Source: Gammaproteobacteria bacterium
GTDB lineage: Bacteria; Pseudomonadota; Gammaproteobacteria; Ga0077536
DNA: 43,081 nt
Direction of reading: 5' to 3'
Assembly: GCA_009692365.1 (NCBI GenBank)
Contig: SHZJ01000029.1
Span: 1-43,081 of the forward strand
The position numbers and the translations under genes are program-made. Below are positions 15,930 to 25,057 of this stretch, in pieces (the stretch's first letter is position 1; each line of letters opens with the position of its first letter). The notes beneath the pieces were generated by a model. It was not told where the DNA came from. It searched no databases and was given only the letters and a program-made list of their open reading frames with translations.

Positions 15930-18299
15930 TTAATTCCTCAACGCCGCGTGCAGTTGGCGGGTTAGTTCTGCCACGATTTTGGCGAGGGATTGTTCAATCT
16001 CGGCGTCCACAAGAGTGCTGGATGGGGCTTGGAAAAGCAAGCCTAGCGCGAGACTTTTTTTGCCCAGATCAATACCTTGCCCCTGATACACATCAAACAA
16101 CGCAAGGTCGCGCAGGAAGGGCTGGCCGGCGTCTCGCACGACCTCGAGGACCGCCGCGGCGGGCACTTCAGCAGCCACCACTATCGCCAGATCGCGCCTG
16201 AGCGCCGGAAATTTCGACACGGGCTTGAAGCCACTCCGCGCCGCCGAGGGCAGCGCGGCCAGATTGATTTCAAACACTAGCGGCGTGACGTCTAAGTCCA
16301 GCAGCCGGCTGAAATGGGGGTGCACGCGACCCATGATCCCCACCACCGTGTCGCCGGCCAGCAGGCTAGCACATTGCCCCGGATGCAGGGCGGGATGCAC
16401 GCAAGGCGCCACGGCCAGCGCGCTGTGGCCTAGCGCATGCAGCACGGCGAACACTTCTTCTTTGAGGTCAAAAAAGTCCACTGCCCGGCTGGCCGCGCCC
16501 CATTGCTCGGGCAGCGCCCGTCCCCACGCCACCCCGGCGAGCGCGAGGTCCTGCAAGAGTTCCCCGGCGGGCCGCAAAAAACGCATGCCAATTTCAAACA
16601 GGCGCACATCGTCGTGGCGGCGATTTAAATTAGCCCGCAAAGACAGCAGCAAACCCGGCAGCAGGCTGGGCCGCATGACGGCCATATCTTGGGCGATGGG
16701 GTTCGTCAGGCGCACGGGTTCGCTCAGGGGTGAAAACGCGGCGGCCGGCGCGGCGGCAATAAAGCTGAACGTGATGCCCTCGAAATAGCCTCTTTCGACC
16801 AAGGCCATGCGCGCTTGGGCGTAGTGCTCGCTGGGTGCGGGGAGTGATAGCTGCAGGGTTGCGCTGGGCAAAGTGCTCGGCAGCTGGTCATAACCCACGA
16901 TGCGCGCGACCTCCTCCAGTAAATCCACCTCCAGACTGAGATCGCAGCGCCACGGCGGCACCTGTACCTGCCAGGTTTCCGGCCCGTGGGTCACGCTCAA
17001 GCCCAGGCGTTCAAAAATCGCGCGCACCCGCTCAGGCTCCACCGTCAGCCCCAGCAGCCCCAAAATTCTGGCGGGACGAAAAACAATCGTGCCCCGGCCG
17101 GTAGGATGGCGGGCGTCGCTTTGGTCACTGGTAGGCCCGGCCACACCGCCGCAAATAGCGAGCAGCAGCGCGGTGGCCCGTTCAATCGCACGGGCTTGGC
17201 CGCTGGGGTCGACACCGCGCTCGAAGCGGTGCGCAGCATCCGTCTGCAGCTTGAAATGGCGCGCGGTACGGGCTAATTGGATCGGCTCGAAATACGCGCT
17301 TTCCAGAAAAATATCGACGGTGGCATCGCTGACGCTGCTGTCTAAGCCGCCCATGACGCCCGCGAGAGCGAGCGCTTGGGTGTCGTCGGCGATGACCAGC
17401 GCCAAATCGTCGAGCACGACGAGGGAACCATCCAGCAGGGTGATGGGCTCTGCCGGCCGCGCACAGCGCACGGTGATGTTGCCGCGGATCTTGGCGAGGT
17501 CGAAGGCATGCAGCGGCTGGCCCAATTCCAGCATCACATAGTGGGTGACATCCACGACCGCATTGATGGCACGCAGCCCACAGCGCCGCAAACGCTCGGC
17601 CATCCACAGCGGCGTCGGGGCGGCTATCGACACCCCCCGGATAATCCGGCCCGCGTAGCGCGAACAAGCCGCCGGCGCCGCCAAGGCTATCGTTTTTTCA
17701 GCCGCGTGCCCGGCGGTCTGCAGCGGCACCTCGGGGTTTAATAAGGGTTGGTCGAGCAGCACCGAGACTTCGCGGGCGACCCCTAAGAGCGACAGGCAAT
17801 CGCCGCGATTGGGGGTTAAGGTCAGTTCCAACACCCAGTCGTCGAGGTGGAGATAGCTTTGCAACGCCGCCCCGAGCGGGGCGTCGTCCGGCAACTCGAG
17901 TAAGCCTGCGCCCGCTTCCCCAAGGCCCAATTCCAGCGCGGAGCACAGCATCCCGGCCGATTTGACCCCCCGAATCTCGGTCTCGTTGATGTCACGACCA
18001 TCGGGCAAACGGCTGCCCGGCCCCACGTAGGGGCAACACAGACCCACCCGGGCGTTGGGCGCGCCGCACACCACTGCTACCACCTGCTCGGCGCTGATGC
18101 GCACCCGACACACGGCTAACTGGTCCGCCGCGGGATGTGCGGCGACCGCCTCGATGCGCGCGACCAGCGCCGTCACGGGCGCCGCCACCCGCGCCACCGA
18201 CTCCACCTCCAGCCCCGCCATGGTCAGTTTTTCCGCCAAAGCGGCGGGGTCGATGCCCAGCGCCAGCCATTCGCCCAGCCAGTGCGTGGTGAATTTCAT
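15930..18299 (-). CDS. pheT: Phenylalanyl-tRNA synthetase beta subunit
   Basis: 789 residues from ATG 18299 ([12 protein letters not shown]). N-terminal EMAP/tRNA-binding domain ([17 protein letters not shown]), then the B3/B4 editing module ([16 protein letters not shown]), B5 ([15 protein letters not shown]), the catalytic-like core ([31 protein letters not shown]) and a C-terminal anticodon-binding FDX-ACB domain ([12 protein letters not shown]). It forms the alpha2-beta2 enzyme with PheS, charging tRNA-Phe and editing mischarged tyrosine. It begins 40 bases after pheS with no hairpin between. The frame extends upstream of the ATG, but those residues are not family-like and overlap pheS. 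Confidence 0.97.
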   Translation of the reverse strand: MKFTTHWLGEWLALGIDPAALAEKLTMAGLEVESVARVAAPVTALVARIEAVAAHPAADQLAVCRVRISAEQVVAVVCGAPNARVGLCCPYVGPGSRLPDGRDINETEIRGVKSAGMLCSALELGLGEAGAGLLELPDDAPLGAALQSYLHLDDWVLELTLTPNRGDCLSLLGVAREVSVLLDQPLLNPEVPLQTAGHAAEKTIALAAPAACSRYAGRIIRGVSIAAPTPLWMAERLRRCGLRAINAVVDVTHYVMLELGQPLHAFDLAKIRGNITVRCARPAEPITLLDGSLVVLDDLALVIADDTQALALAGVMGGLDSSVSDATVDIFLESAYFEPIQLARTARHFKLQTDAAHRFERGVDPSGQARAIERATALLLAICGGVAGPTSDQSDARHPTGRGTIVFRPARILGLLGLTVEPERVRAIFERLGLSVTHGPETWQVQVPPWRCDLSLEVDLLEEVARIVGYDQLPSTLPSATLQLSLPAPSEHYAQARMALVERGYFEGITFSFIAAAPAAAFSPLSEPVRLTNPIAQDMAVMRPSLLPGLLLSLRANLNRRHDDVRLFEIGMRFLRPAGELLQDLALAGVAWGRALPEQWGAASRAVDFFDLKEEVFAVLHALGHSALAVAPCVHPALHPGQCASLLAGDTVVGIMGRVHPHFSRLLDLDVTPLVFEINLAALPSAARSGFKPVSKFPALRRDLAIVVAAEVPAAAVLEVVRDAGQPFLRDLALFDVYQGQGIDLGKKSLALGLLFQAPSSTLVDAEIEQSLAKIVAELTRQLHAALRN

Positions 18300-18339
18300 C
18301 GGGCAGCGGCGGGTGGGCGGGGCGCGAGCGGACTCATCA

Positions 18340-19338
18340 TCAGGCGAACTGGCGCAGGAATTTAAGGTCGTTGTCGTAGAACAAGCGCAGGTCGTGCACG
18401 CCAAAACGCAGCATCGCCATCCGCTCTACGCCCAGACCAAAGGCAAATCCCTGAAAGCGGTGAGGGTCGATGCCCACGTTGGTTAGGACGTTGGGATGCA
18501 CCATGCCGCAGCCCAGCACCTCCAGCCAATCCGAAAAACCGTGGGCAGAGGGCAGTTTGATGTCGACCTCCGCCGAGGGCTCGGTGAACGGAAAATACGA
18601 GGGACGAAACCGGATCTGCAGGTCGTCCTGGGCAAAAAACAGCCGCAAAAATTCGTGTAGCAGCCCTTTCAGATCGCTCATCGTGGCGCGCTCGTCGATG
18701 AACAGGCCTTCGATCTGGTGGAACATGGGGGAATGCGTTTGGTCGTAATCGCAGCGATAGACCCGGCCCGGGACAATGATGCGCAACGGTGGGGCGCGCT
18801 CCAGCATGGTCCTGATTTGCACCGGCGAGGTGTGGGTGCGCAGCAACAGTCCATCGGGGAAATAGAACGTGTCGTGCATCGCGCGCGCCGGGTGGTGGCG
18901 CGGGATGTTGAGCGCTTCAAAATTATAGAAGTCGTTCTCGATTTCAGGCCCGGTGGCCACTTCAAAGCCAGCGCGGCGGAAGATCCCCACCATGCGCTCG
19001 AGCGCCAAGGTCACCGGATGCAGACCACCGGCGCGCTGGCCCCGCCCGGGTAGCGTGATATCCACCGCGCTCGCGTTCAAAGCGCTGGTCATGGCGGCCT
19101 CGGCCAACGCTTCGCGGCGCAGGGCAATGGCGGCGTTGAGCGTATCCCGCGTTACATTCAGTGCCAGCCCGGCCTCGCGACGCAGCGACTCGCTCAGTGT
19201 CCCCAGGGTTTTGAGCGCCTCGGTGACTAAACCTTTTTTGCCCAGCAACTTAACCCGCACGGCGTCGAGCGCCGGCAAGTCGCTGGCCCCCTCGATGTCG
19301 GCAAGTCCGGTTGCTTGCAATGCCTGGGCTGTGCTCAT
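18340..19338 (-). CDS. pheS: Phenylalanyl-tRNA synthetase alpha subunit
   Basis: 332 residues from ATG 19338 ([12 protein letters not shown]). N-terminal coiled-coil region ([20 protein letters not shown]), [13 protein letters not shown] before the catalytic domain, motif 2 [20 protein letters not shown], and motif 3 [17 protein letters not shown] near the end. Catalytic half of the class II enzyme that makes Phe-tRNA. The frame is open 20 codons upstream through a hairpin region, but the longer N terminus is not family-like and the ATG position matches other PheS proteins. The Shine-Dalgarno before this ATG is poor. Two hairpins lie between rplT and this gene. Confidence 0.97.
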   Translation of the reverse strand: MSTAQALQATGLADIEGASDLPALDAVRVKLLGKKGLVTEALKTLGTLSESLRREAGLALNVTRDTLNAAIALRREALAEAAMTSALNASAVDITLPGRGQRAGGLHPVTLALERMVGIFRRAGFEVATGPEIENDFYNFEALNIPRHHPARAMHDTFYFPDGLLLRTHTSPVQIRTMLERAPPLRIIVPGRVYRCDYDQTHSPMFHQIEGLFIDERATMSDLKGLLHEFLRLFFAQDDLQIRFRPSYFPFTEPSAEVDIKLPSAHGFSDWLEVLGCGMVHPNVLTNVGIDPHRFQGFAFGLGVERMAMLRFGVHDLRLFYDNDLKFLRQFA

Positions 19339-19360
19339 GTGGCCAACTAGTGGTGATGGA

Positions 19361-19392
19361 TAGAAAGACAAACGGGGTCGTAGCGACCCCGT
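19361..19392 (-). terminator. Hairpin plus T-rich tail between rplT and pheS (terminator or attenuator)
   Basis: A perfect 9-bp stem (ACGGGGTCG at 19372-19380, loop TAG, CGACCCCGT at 19384-19392) is followed on the minus strand by the T-rich stretch TTTGTCTTTCT (19371-19361). This lies 23 bases before the pheS ATG. It fits an intrinsic terminator of partial efficiency between the infC-rpmI-rplT genes and pheST. No Phe-rich leader peptide like E. coli pheM is seen. Confidence 0.6.
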
Positions 19393-19399
19393 CTGCACC

Positions 19400-19418
19400 C
19401 GCTCACGCGGGGTGAGCG
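19400..19418 (-). other. Second hairpin in the rplT-pheS gap
   Basis: CGCTCAC (19400-19406) pairs with GTGAGCG (19412-19418), loop of five bases. It lies directly upstream of the terminator-like hairpin on the transcribed strand, so the RNA forms two tandem stems between the rplT stop and pheS. No T tract follows this one. Confidence 0.5.
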
Positions 19419-19426
19419 TCGCGGCG

Positions 19427-19786
19427 TTAGGCCGCTAGCGCCGCTTTTGCTTGCACCGCCAATTCCGCAAACGCGGCCGGCTGATGGACTGCCAAATCTG
19501 CCAGCACTTTGCGGTCGATCTGGATCGAGGCCCGCAACAGCCCGTTGATAAACCGGGCGTAGTTCAAGCCGTTTAAACGCGCCGCGGCGTTAATTCGGAC
19601 GATCCACAGCGAGCGGAACTCGCGCTTGCGCTGCTTGCGATCCCGATAGGCGTACTGGCCAGCTTTGGTGACCGCTTGGATCGCCACCCGATAGACATTT
19701 TTCCGGCGACCGTAATAACCCTTTGCGCGGGCTAAGACCTTTTTGTGGCGTGCGTGCGCAATCGTTCCACGTTTTACTCGAGCCAT
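19427..19786 (-). CDS. rplT: 50S ribosomal protein L20
   Basis: 119 residues: [35 protein letters not shown] is the basic N-terminal extension in the family, followed by [26 protein letters not shown] and [12 protein letters not shown]20 binds 23S rRNA early in assembly, and in relatives it also represses translation of the rpmI-rplT genes. It is 26 bases downstream of rpmI in the infC operon. Length and sequence are standard. Confidence 0.98.
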   Translation of the reverse strand: MARVKRGTIAHARHKKVLARAKGYYGRRKNVYRVAIQAVTKAGQYAYRDRKQRKREFRSLWIVRINAAARLNGLNYARFINGLLRASIQIDRKVLADLAVHQPAAFAELAVQAKAALAA

Positions 19787-19812
19787 TGTATTTAAATCCG
19801 GCTATGTTTCAT

Positions 19813-20010
19813 TTAGAGCGACGGGAGCATGCGTTCGACACTGTATTGGTCGACTGCCGCCACCATGGAGTTGCCGCGCAACTGACGTTTACGTTTGGCA
19901 CTTTTTTTGGTCAGGATGTGATTCTTAAACGAATGACGACGTTTGAATCGGCCTGAACCGGTTTTGGCGAAGCGTTTGGCGGCCCCGCGATTGGTACGTA
20001 ACTTAGGCAT
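19813..20010 (-). CDS. rpmI: 50S ribosomal protein L35
   Basis: 65 residues, strongly basic: [20 protein letters not shown], then [24 protein letters not shown], with the usual short C terminus (VERMLPSL). It lies between infC and rplT, 21 bases after infC, as in most bacteria. A plain ribosomal protein of normal length. Confidence 0.97.
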   Translation of the reverse strand: MPKLRTNRGAAKRFAKTGSGRFKRRHSFKNHILTKKSAKRKRQLRGNSMVAAVDQYSVERMLPSL

Positions 20011-20031
20011 TTAACCTGTCCTTTAACTAAA

Positions 20032-20553
20032 TCAGTGACGCTTCGGCGCCACCAGCATGACCATTTGCCGGCCTTCCAGTCGCGGGTACTGTTCGATCAC
20101 CGCAAGAATGCCAATATCGGCTTCTACCCGTTTCAACATGTGCGAGCCGAGTTCTTGATGGGCCATTTCCCGCCCTCTGAAGCGCAAGGTAATTTTTACT
20201 TTGTCGCCTTCTTCGAGGAATCGTTTGATGTTTCGCATCTTGATATCGTAATCGCCGTCGTCGGTCCCAGGGCGCAGCTTGATCTCCTTGATTTGGATCT
20301 GCTTCTGCTTGCGCTTGGCTGCGTGGCGCTTCTTGCTCTGTTCAAACAAAAACTTGCCAACATCCATCACTCGCACGACCGGTGGATCGGCGTTAGGCAC
20401 GATCTCGACCAGATCCATTTCGTTCTCGACCGCTTGACGTTTGGCTTCTGAGATCGGCACCACGCCGACGTTTTGACCGTCAGCAGCGATTAAACGAACC
20501 TCAGTGGCCGTAATTTCGTCGTTGACGCGATTCTTCTTCTCGGCAGTAGTGAT
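20032..20553 (-). CDS. infC: Translation initiation factor IF-3, starting at ATC
   Basis: 173 residues if translated from the ATC codon at 20553-20551. The Shine-Dalgarno GGAGG lies eight bases upstream, and an in-frame TAA sits just before (20559-20557), so no earlier start exists. The first ordinary start codon is a GTG 30 codons downstream, which would remove the conserved NRVNDEI segment. The protein then shows VRLIAADGQNVGVV, EAKRQAVENEMDLVEIVP, the linker rich in K/Q (KRKQKQIQIKEIKLRPGTDDGDYDIK) and the C domain with KITLRFRGREMAHQELG. IF-3 keeps 30S subunits free and rejects non-canonical start codons; an AUU/AUC start lets it repress its own synthesis. It begins 14 bases after the thrS stop. 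Confidence 0.93.
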   Translation of the reverse strand: MTTAEKKNRVNDEITATEVRLIAADGQNVGVVPISEAKRQAVENEMDLVEIVPNADPPVVRVMDVGKFLFEQSKKRHAAKRKQKQIQIKEIKLRPGTDDGDYDIKMRNIKRFLEEGDKVKITLRFRGREMAHQELGSHMLKRVEADIGILAVIEQYPRLEGRQMVMLVAPKRH

Positions 20554-20567
20554 CGGTTAGTCCTCCA

Positions 20568-22481
20568 TCAAGTGTTTGAGCGCGCGGCAACCTGTTCCGC
20601 GAGCGTGCGGGTGAAGGCCTCTAGGGACATAGCCCCGAGGTCTTCGCCTCGCCGCGTTCGCACGGCCACGGTGTTGTTTTCGGCCTCCCGATCCCCCACG
20701 ACGAGAAGAAAGGGCGCCCGCTGTAAAGTGTGGTCGCGGATCTTAAGTCCGATTTTCTCGTTTCTCAAGTCCGATGCCACTCGGAATCCTTGATTTTGCA
20801 GGATTTCTGCAACCTCAGTGGCATAAGTTGCCTGCCGCTCCGAGATATTCAAGACCACCGCTTGGCAGGGCGCCAGCCAAACGGGCAGATAGCCGCTGTA
20901 GTGTTCGATCAAAATACCGATGAAGCGCTCCAGCGAACCCAGAATCGCTCGATGCAGCATGACCGGGGTGCGGCGGCTGTTGTCGTGCGCGACGTACTGC
21001 GCCCCCAGACGTTCGGGCATGGAGAAGTCGAGTTGGATGGTGCCGCATTGCCACACTCTGCCGATGCTGTCGCGCAGCGAGAATTCCACTTTCGGCCCGT
21101 AGAAGGCGCCCTCCCCCGGCTGTAACTCCCACGCGACGCCGCGCCCATCGAGTGCCTGACGCAACGCGCTCTCGGCCTTGTCCCACGTCTGCTCGCTGCC
21201 CACCCGTTTCGCGGGCCGCGTGGAGAGCTTGATCTGGAGGTCTTCGAAGCCGAAGTCGCGATAGACCTCCTGCAGCAAATCGATGAAGGAAGTCACTTCC
21301 GCCTGGATTTGCTCTGCGGTGCAAAAGATATGGCCATCGTCCTGCGTAAAGGCCCGCACCCGCATTAAACCGTGCAACGCGCCGGAAGGTTCATTGCGGT
21401 GACAGGCGCCAAATTCCGCCAGGCGCAGCGGTAAATCGCGATAACTCTTGATGCCCTGATTGTAGATTTGGACATGACCGGGGCAGTTCATCGGCTTGAC
21501 GGCGTATTCGCGGGATTCGGACTCCGTCGTGAACATGCTCTCGTGGAAGTTTTCCCAGTGGCCCGACTGGCGCCACAGATTGGCGTCGAGGATGAGCGGG
21601 CAGCGCACTTCCTGATAGCCTTTGCGCTCGAGCAGCGCGCGCAGATAGCGCTCGATCTGCTGCCACACGATCCAGCCGCGCGGATGCCAGAACGCCATGC
21701 CGGGCGCCTCTTCCTGAAAATGGAAGAGGTCCAGCTGCCGGCCTAAACGCCGGTGGTCGCGCTTCTCTGCCTCTTGCAACCGCAAGAGGTAGGCGGCCAG
21801 CGCTTTTTGATCGGGCCAGGCCGTGCCGTAGATTCTTTGCAACATTTCGTTGCGCGAGTCGCCACGCCAGTAGGCACCGGCGATTTTCATCAATTTGAAG
21901 GCGCGCAAATGTCCGGTGCTCGGCACGTGGGGGCCGCGGCAAAGATCAGTGAAATCACCCTGCGAATACAGCGAGATGTCCTCTTGCGAGGGAATGCTTT
22001 CGATGATTTCCGCTTTGTAGTGCTCGCCTAGCCCACGGAAATAGTCGACCGCCGCGCTGCGCGCCAACAGCCGCCGCGTCACGACTTGGTCGGCGCTCGC
22101 CAACGCCAGCATGTGGCGCTCGATGCGCTCGAGGTCGTCTGGGGTGAACGGGCGCTCAAAGGAGAAGTCATAAAAAAAACCGTCTTCGATGACCGGCCCG
22201 ATCGTGACTTGCGCTGCAGGAAAGAGCGCTTTTACCGCCTGCGCCAGCAGGTGGGCGGTGCTGTGCCGGATGATTTCCAGCCCCTGTGCATCGCGGACGG
22301 TGATAATACTGAGGCTAGCGTCGCTGGTGATTTCGGTGGCGGTATCCACCAGGCGGCCGTTGACGCAGCCGCCGAGGGCCGCGCGCGCCAAACCCGCGCC
22401 GATGGACTGCGCCACCTGCAGCACGGTGACCGGCTGGTCGAAGGATTTGGTTGCGCCGTCTGGGAGGGTCACCACCAGCAT
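20568..22481 (-). CDS. thrS: Threonyl-tRNA synthetase
   Basis: 637 residues from ATG 22481, preceded by GGAG at 8 bases. N-terminal TGS domain ([15 protein letters not shown]), then the editing (second additional) domain with [12 protein letters not shown] (His73 and His77), which removes serine from Ser-tRNA-Thr. The class II core carries the zinc-binding and active-site segment [31 protein letters not shown]-type anticodon domain residues and the motif [20 protein letters not shown]. The C terminus has the anticodon-binding domain. The leader upstream folds into an operator-like structure (see separate entry), so translation is probably repressed by the enzyme itself. infC follows 14 bases later. 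Confidence 0.97.
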   Translation of the reverse strand: MLVVTLPDGATKSFDQPVTVLQVAQSIGAGLARAALGGCVNGRLVDTATEITSDASLSIITVRDAQGLEIIRHSTAHLLAQAVKALFPAAQVTIGPVIEDGFFYDFSFERPFTPDDLERIERHMLALASADQVVTRRLLARSAAVDYFRGLGEHYKAEIIESIPSQEDISLYSQGDFTDLCRGPHVPSTGHLRAFKLMKIAGAYWRGDSRNEMLQRIYGTAWPDQKALAAYLLRLQEAEKRDHRRLGRQLDLFHFQEEAPGMAFWHPRGWIVWQQIERYLRALLERKGYQEVRCPLILDANLWRQSGHWENFHESMFTTESESREYAVKPMNCPGHVQIYNQGIKSYRDLPLRLAEFGACHRNEPSGALHGLMRVRAFTQDDGHIFCTAEQIQAEVTSFIDLLQEVYRDFGFEDLQIKLSTRPAKRVGSEQTWDKAESALRQALDGRGVAWELQPGEGAFYGPKVEFSLRDSIGRVWQCGTIQLDFSMPERLGAQYVAHDNSRRTPVMLHRAILGSLERFIGILIEHYSGYLPVWLAPCQAVVLNISERQATYATEVAEILQNQGFRVASDLRNEKIGLKIRDHTLQRAPFLLVVGDREAENNTVAVRTRRGEDLGAMSLEAFTRTLAEQVAARSNT

Positions 22482-22494
22482 TTAAACTACTCCG

Positions 22495-22546
22495 TGGCCT
22501 CTACGAGCGGCCAGTCGGACTCACGCTGATTTGAGCAAGACTGCTC
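22495..22546 (-). promoter_or_regulatory. Candidate thrS translational operator (anticodon-arm mimic)
   Basis: On the minus strand, TGGCC (22513-22509) pairs with GGCCA (22499-22495) and holds up a loop region GCTCGTAGA. Its middle seven bases, CTCGTAG, copy a tRNA-Thr anticodon loop: U33, anticodon CGU, A37. The stem ends one base before the GGAG ribosome binding site. About 19 unpaired bases upstream lies a second hairpin, GAGCA/TGCTC with loop GTCT (22546-22533). The order, stem-linker-stem-SD, is like the E. coli thrS operator (domains 4, 3, 2, 1). Seen directly: the stems and loop; inferred: binding by ThrRS. Confidence 0.65.
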
Positions 22547-22572
22547 GCGAGAGACAAACAAAAATGTGTGAT

Positions 22573-22649
22573 TGGTAGGCGCGATTGGACTCGAACCAAC
22601 GACCCCCACCATGTCAAGGTGGTGCTCTAACCAGCTGAGCTACGCGCCT
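22573..22649 (-). tRNA. tRNA-Val(GAC)
   Basis: 77 bases with encoded CCA. Acceptor AGGCGCG pairs with CGCGCCT; D arm TAGCTCAGCTGGTTAGAGCA (given up to 20 bases); anticodon stem CCACC/GGTGG around loop TTGACAT, anticodon GAC; T arm GGTTCGAGTCC. It lies between uvrB and thrS on the same strand. Confidence 0.96.
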
Positions 22650-22716
22650 ACGGGTCCGAAGGGCTGAGAGAGTAGCCCAATCGCCCGCCATCTTCCAGCG
22701 GCGGCCCGCAAAAAAA

Positions 22717-24744
22717 CTAGCTCGTCCGCATTTCCAAGTAGCGACTCTTGATAAACGAGATCTCATCGCGAATTCGGGCGGCTTCCTCGAACTCCAGATT
22801 GCGCGCCCGCGCGTGCATGTCCTGCTCTAATTTTTTAATTTTGCCGCCCAACTGCGCCACCGACAGCCCGCCGTACTCGGGGGCGGATTCGGCGACGCGC
22901 CGGAGGCCGCGGGTCTTACCGGCACCCGCGCTATAAGCACCCTCCATGATGTCGCTGACGGCTTTTTCGATCCCGCGCGGGGTGATCCCGTGCTGCTCGT
23001 TATAGGCCACTTGGACCGTCCGGCGGCGCGCCATCTCGTCGAGCGCGCGCTGCATGGAGCCGGTCATGCGGTCGGCGTATAAAATAGCTCGCCCGGCAAT
23101 GTTGCGGGCCGCGCGGCCCACCGTTTGGATGAGCGAGCGATCGGAGCGCAGAAAACCCTCTTTATCGGCATCTAGAATCGCCACCAGCGAGACTTCGGGC
23201 AGGTCGAGACCTTCACGCAGCAGGTTGATGCCGACCAACACATCAAAGGCGCCCAGCCGCAGGTCGCGCAGAATCTCCACCCGCTCCACGGTGTCGATGT
23301 CCGAATGCAGATAGCGGACCCGCACGCCGTGTTCACTCAGGTAGTCGGTCAGGTCTTCGGCCATCCGTTTGGTGAGGGTGGTCACGAGGACGCGCTCGGC
23401 ACGTTGGACGGTGAGCACGATTTCCGACAGCAGGTCGTCCACCTGCGTGGCCGCAGGCCTAATTTCGACCTGCGGGTCGATGAGCCCGGTAGGCCGCACG
23501 ACTTGCTCCACGATTTGGCCCGCGTGGTCGGCTTCGTAGTGACCCGGCGTGGCCGAGACAAAAATCATCTGCGGCGCTAAACGCTCCCATTCGTCGAAAC
23601 GCAGCGGGCGGTTATCTAGCGCACACGGCAACCTAAAGCCGTAATTCACTAAATTTTCTTTACGCGCACGGTCGCCCTTGTACATGCCGCCGAGCTGCGG
23701 AATGGTCACATGGCTTTCATCTACCACCAGCAGCGCGTCGGGTGGCAGATAATCAAACAAGGTCGGCGGTGGTTCGCCGGGCGCACGCCCCGAGAGATGC
23801 CGCGAGTAGTTCTCGATGCCGTTGCAGTAGCCAATTTCGATCATCATTTCGATGTCGTAACGGGTGCGCTGTTCGAGTCGCTGCACCTCGACTAATTTAT
23901 CTAATTTCCGCAGTTCTGCCAGGCGTTCTCTGAGTTCAATTTTTAGCGCCTCGACCGCCGCCAGTACCCGCTCGCGGGTGGTGACATAGTGCGATTTGGG
24001 ATACACCGTCAGCCGCGGCACTTGGCGCAATTGTTCGCCCGTGAGGGGGTCGAAATAGGATAGGGCCTCGATTTCGTCGTCAAATAGCTGTACCCGTACC
24101 GCGTCCCGCTCAGACTCTGCCGGGAAAATATCGATCACCTCGCCCCGCACCCGGTAGTTGCCGCGCGCCAGTTCGACGTCGTTACGCACGTATTGCAGTT
24201 CCGCTAAGCGGCGCAGCACTTGGCGCTGGTCGATGCGGTCGCCACGCTTGAGATGCAGCACCATGGCGTGGTACTCGGTGGGGTCGCCCAAGCCGTAAAT
24301 CGCCGACACGGTCGCCACAATGATGGTGTCGCGGCGCTCCAGCAGCGCTTTGGTCGCCGACAGGCGCATTTGCTCGATGTGGTCGTTGATCGAGGAGTCT
24401 TTCTCGATGTAGGTGTCGGAGGACGGCACGTAGGCTTCGGGCTGGTAGTAATCGTAGTACGACACGAAATACTCCACCGCGTTGTGGGGGAAGAACTCCC
24501 GCATTTCGCCGTAGAGCTGCGCGGCCAGGGTCTTGTTGGGGGCGAGCAGGATCGTTGGCCGCTGAATTTCAGCAATGATATTAGCGATGGTAAAAGTCTT
24601 GCCCGAACCGGTGACGCCCAAGAGTGTCTGGTGGGCCAGACCATCGTTGATCCCCGCCAGCAGTTGGGCAATTGCCTGCGGCTGACCACCCGCCGGTTGG
24701 AAGGGCGACAGCAGCCTAAAACGGGATTCCAGGGGATTTAGCAT
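22717..24744 (-). CDS. uvrB: UvrABC system protein B
   Basis: 675 residues from ATG 24744 ([12 protein letters not shown]); the frame is open 50 codons upstream, but those residues are not UvrB-like. Damage-recognition helicase-like subunit of nucleotide excision repair that is loaded by UvrA and recruits UvrC. Visible: Walker [14 protein letters not shown], the beta-hairpin [22 protein letters not shown] in part ([12 protein letters not shown]), Walker B-type DESHVTIPQ, motif III SATPG, motif [11 protein letters not shown], and the C-terminal UVR helix pair ([28 protein letters not shown], shortened). Stop is TAG. No LexA box is evident in the 190 bases before the start. Confidence 0.98.
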   Translation of the reverse strand: MLNPLESRFRLLSPFQPAGGQPQAIAQLLAGINDGLAHQTLLGVTGSGKTFTIANIIAEIQRPTILLAPNKTLAAQLYGEMREFFPHNAVEYFVSYYDYYQPEAYVPSSDTYIEKDSSINDHIEQMRLSATKALLERRDTIIVATVSAIYGLGDPTEYHAMVLHLKRGDRIDQRQVLRRLAELQYVRNDVELARGNYRVRGEVIDIFPAESERDAVRVQLFDDEIEALSYFDPLTGEQLRQVPRLTVYPKSHYVTTRERVLAAVEALKIELRERLAELRKLDKLVEVQRLEQRTRYDIEMMIEIGYCNGIENYSRHLSGRAPGEPPPTLFDYLPPDALLVVDESHVTIPQLGGMYKGDRARKENLVNYGFRLPCALDNRPLRFDEWERLAPQMIFVSATPGHYEADHAGQIVEQVVRPTGLIDPQVEIRPAATQVDDLLSEIVLTVQRAERVLVTTLTKRMAEDLTDYLSEHGVRVRYLHSDIDTVERVEILRDLRLGAFDVLVGINLLREGLDLPEVSLVAILDADKEGFLRSDRSLIQTVGRAARNIAGRAILYADRMTGSMQRALDEMARRRTVQVAYNEQHGITPRGIEKAVSDIMEGAYSAGAGKTRGLRRVAESAPEYGGLSVAQLGGKIKKLEQDMHARARNLEFEEAARIRDEISFIKSRYLEMRTS

Positions 24745-24886
24745 GTGCGGGTGGTCTCGACTTCTCTGAGCGGTCACCCGCGAGGCTAGATGGATTAGGG
24801 GGTGCGCCCGCGACCGCGAGCGCACACTCGCGGCGTTCTTTGGGATGTTTATGCGGCCCGCGCGCAGGCCTGCTGGCGCGCGTTCA

Positions 24887-24915
24887 TTGACCACCCTATT
24901 GCGCGAAAGTAGTAT
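24887..24915 (+). promoter_or_regulatory. Sigma-70-type promoter of tRNA-Asn
   Basis: A -35 TTGACC (24887-24892) and a -10 TAGTAT (24910-24915) are separated by 17 bases; the tRNA starts 18 bases after the -10 box. Spacing and both hexamers fit well, and the tRNA is on the strand opposite to its neighbours so it needs its own promoter. Confidence 0.65.
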
Positions 24916-24933
24916 ACCCCGCGCTTAGGCAAT

Positions 24934-25009
<76 letters not shown>

Positions 25010-25057
25010 TTTCAAGCTGCCGCGCACCTCGCCCAAGCGGGCCCCGCCGGCGCCAAT

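Noticed and set aside
15930-18404. Longer pheT, pheS, uvrB and glmS start sites
   Set aside because: Upstream in-frame extensions overlap neighbours or leader hairpins and lack family sequence; the internal ATG codons match known N termini.
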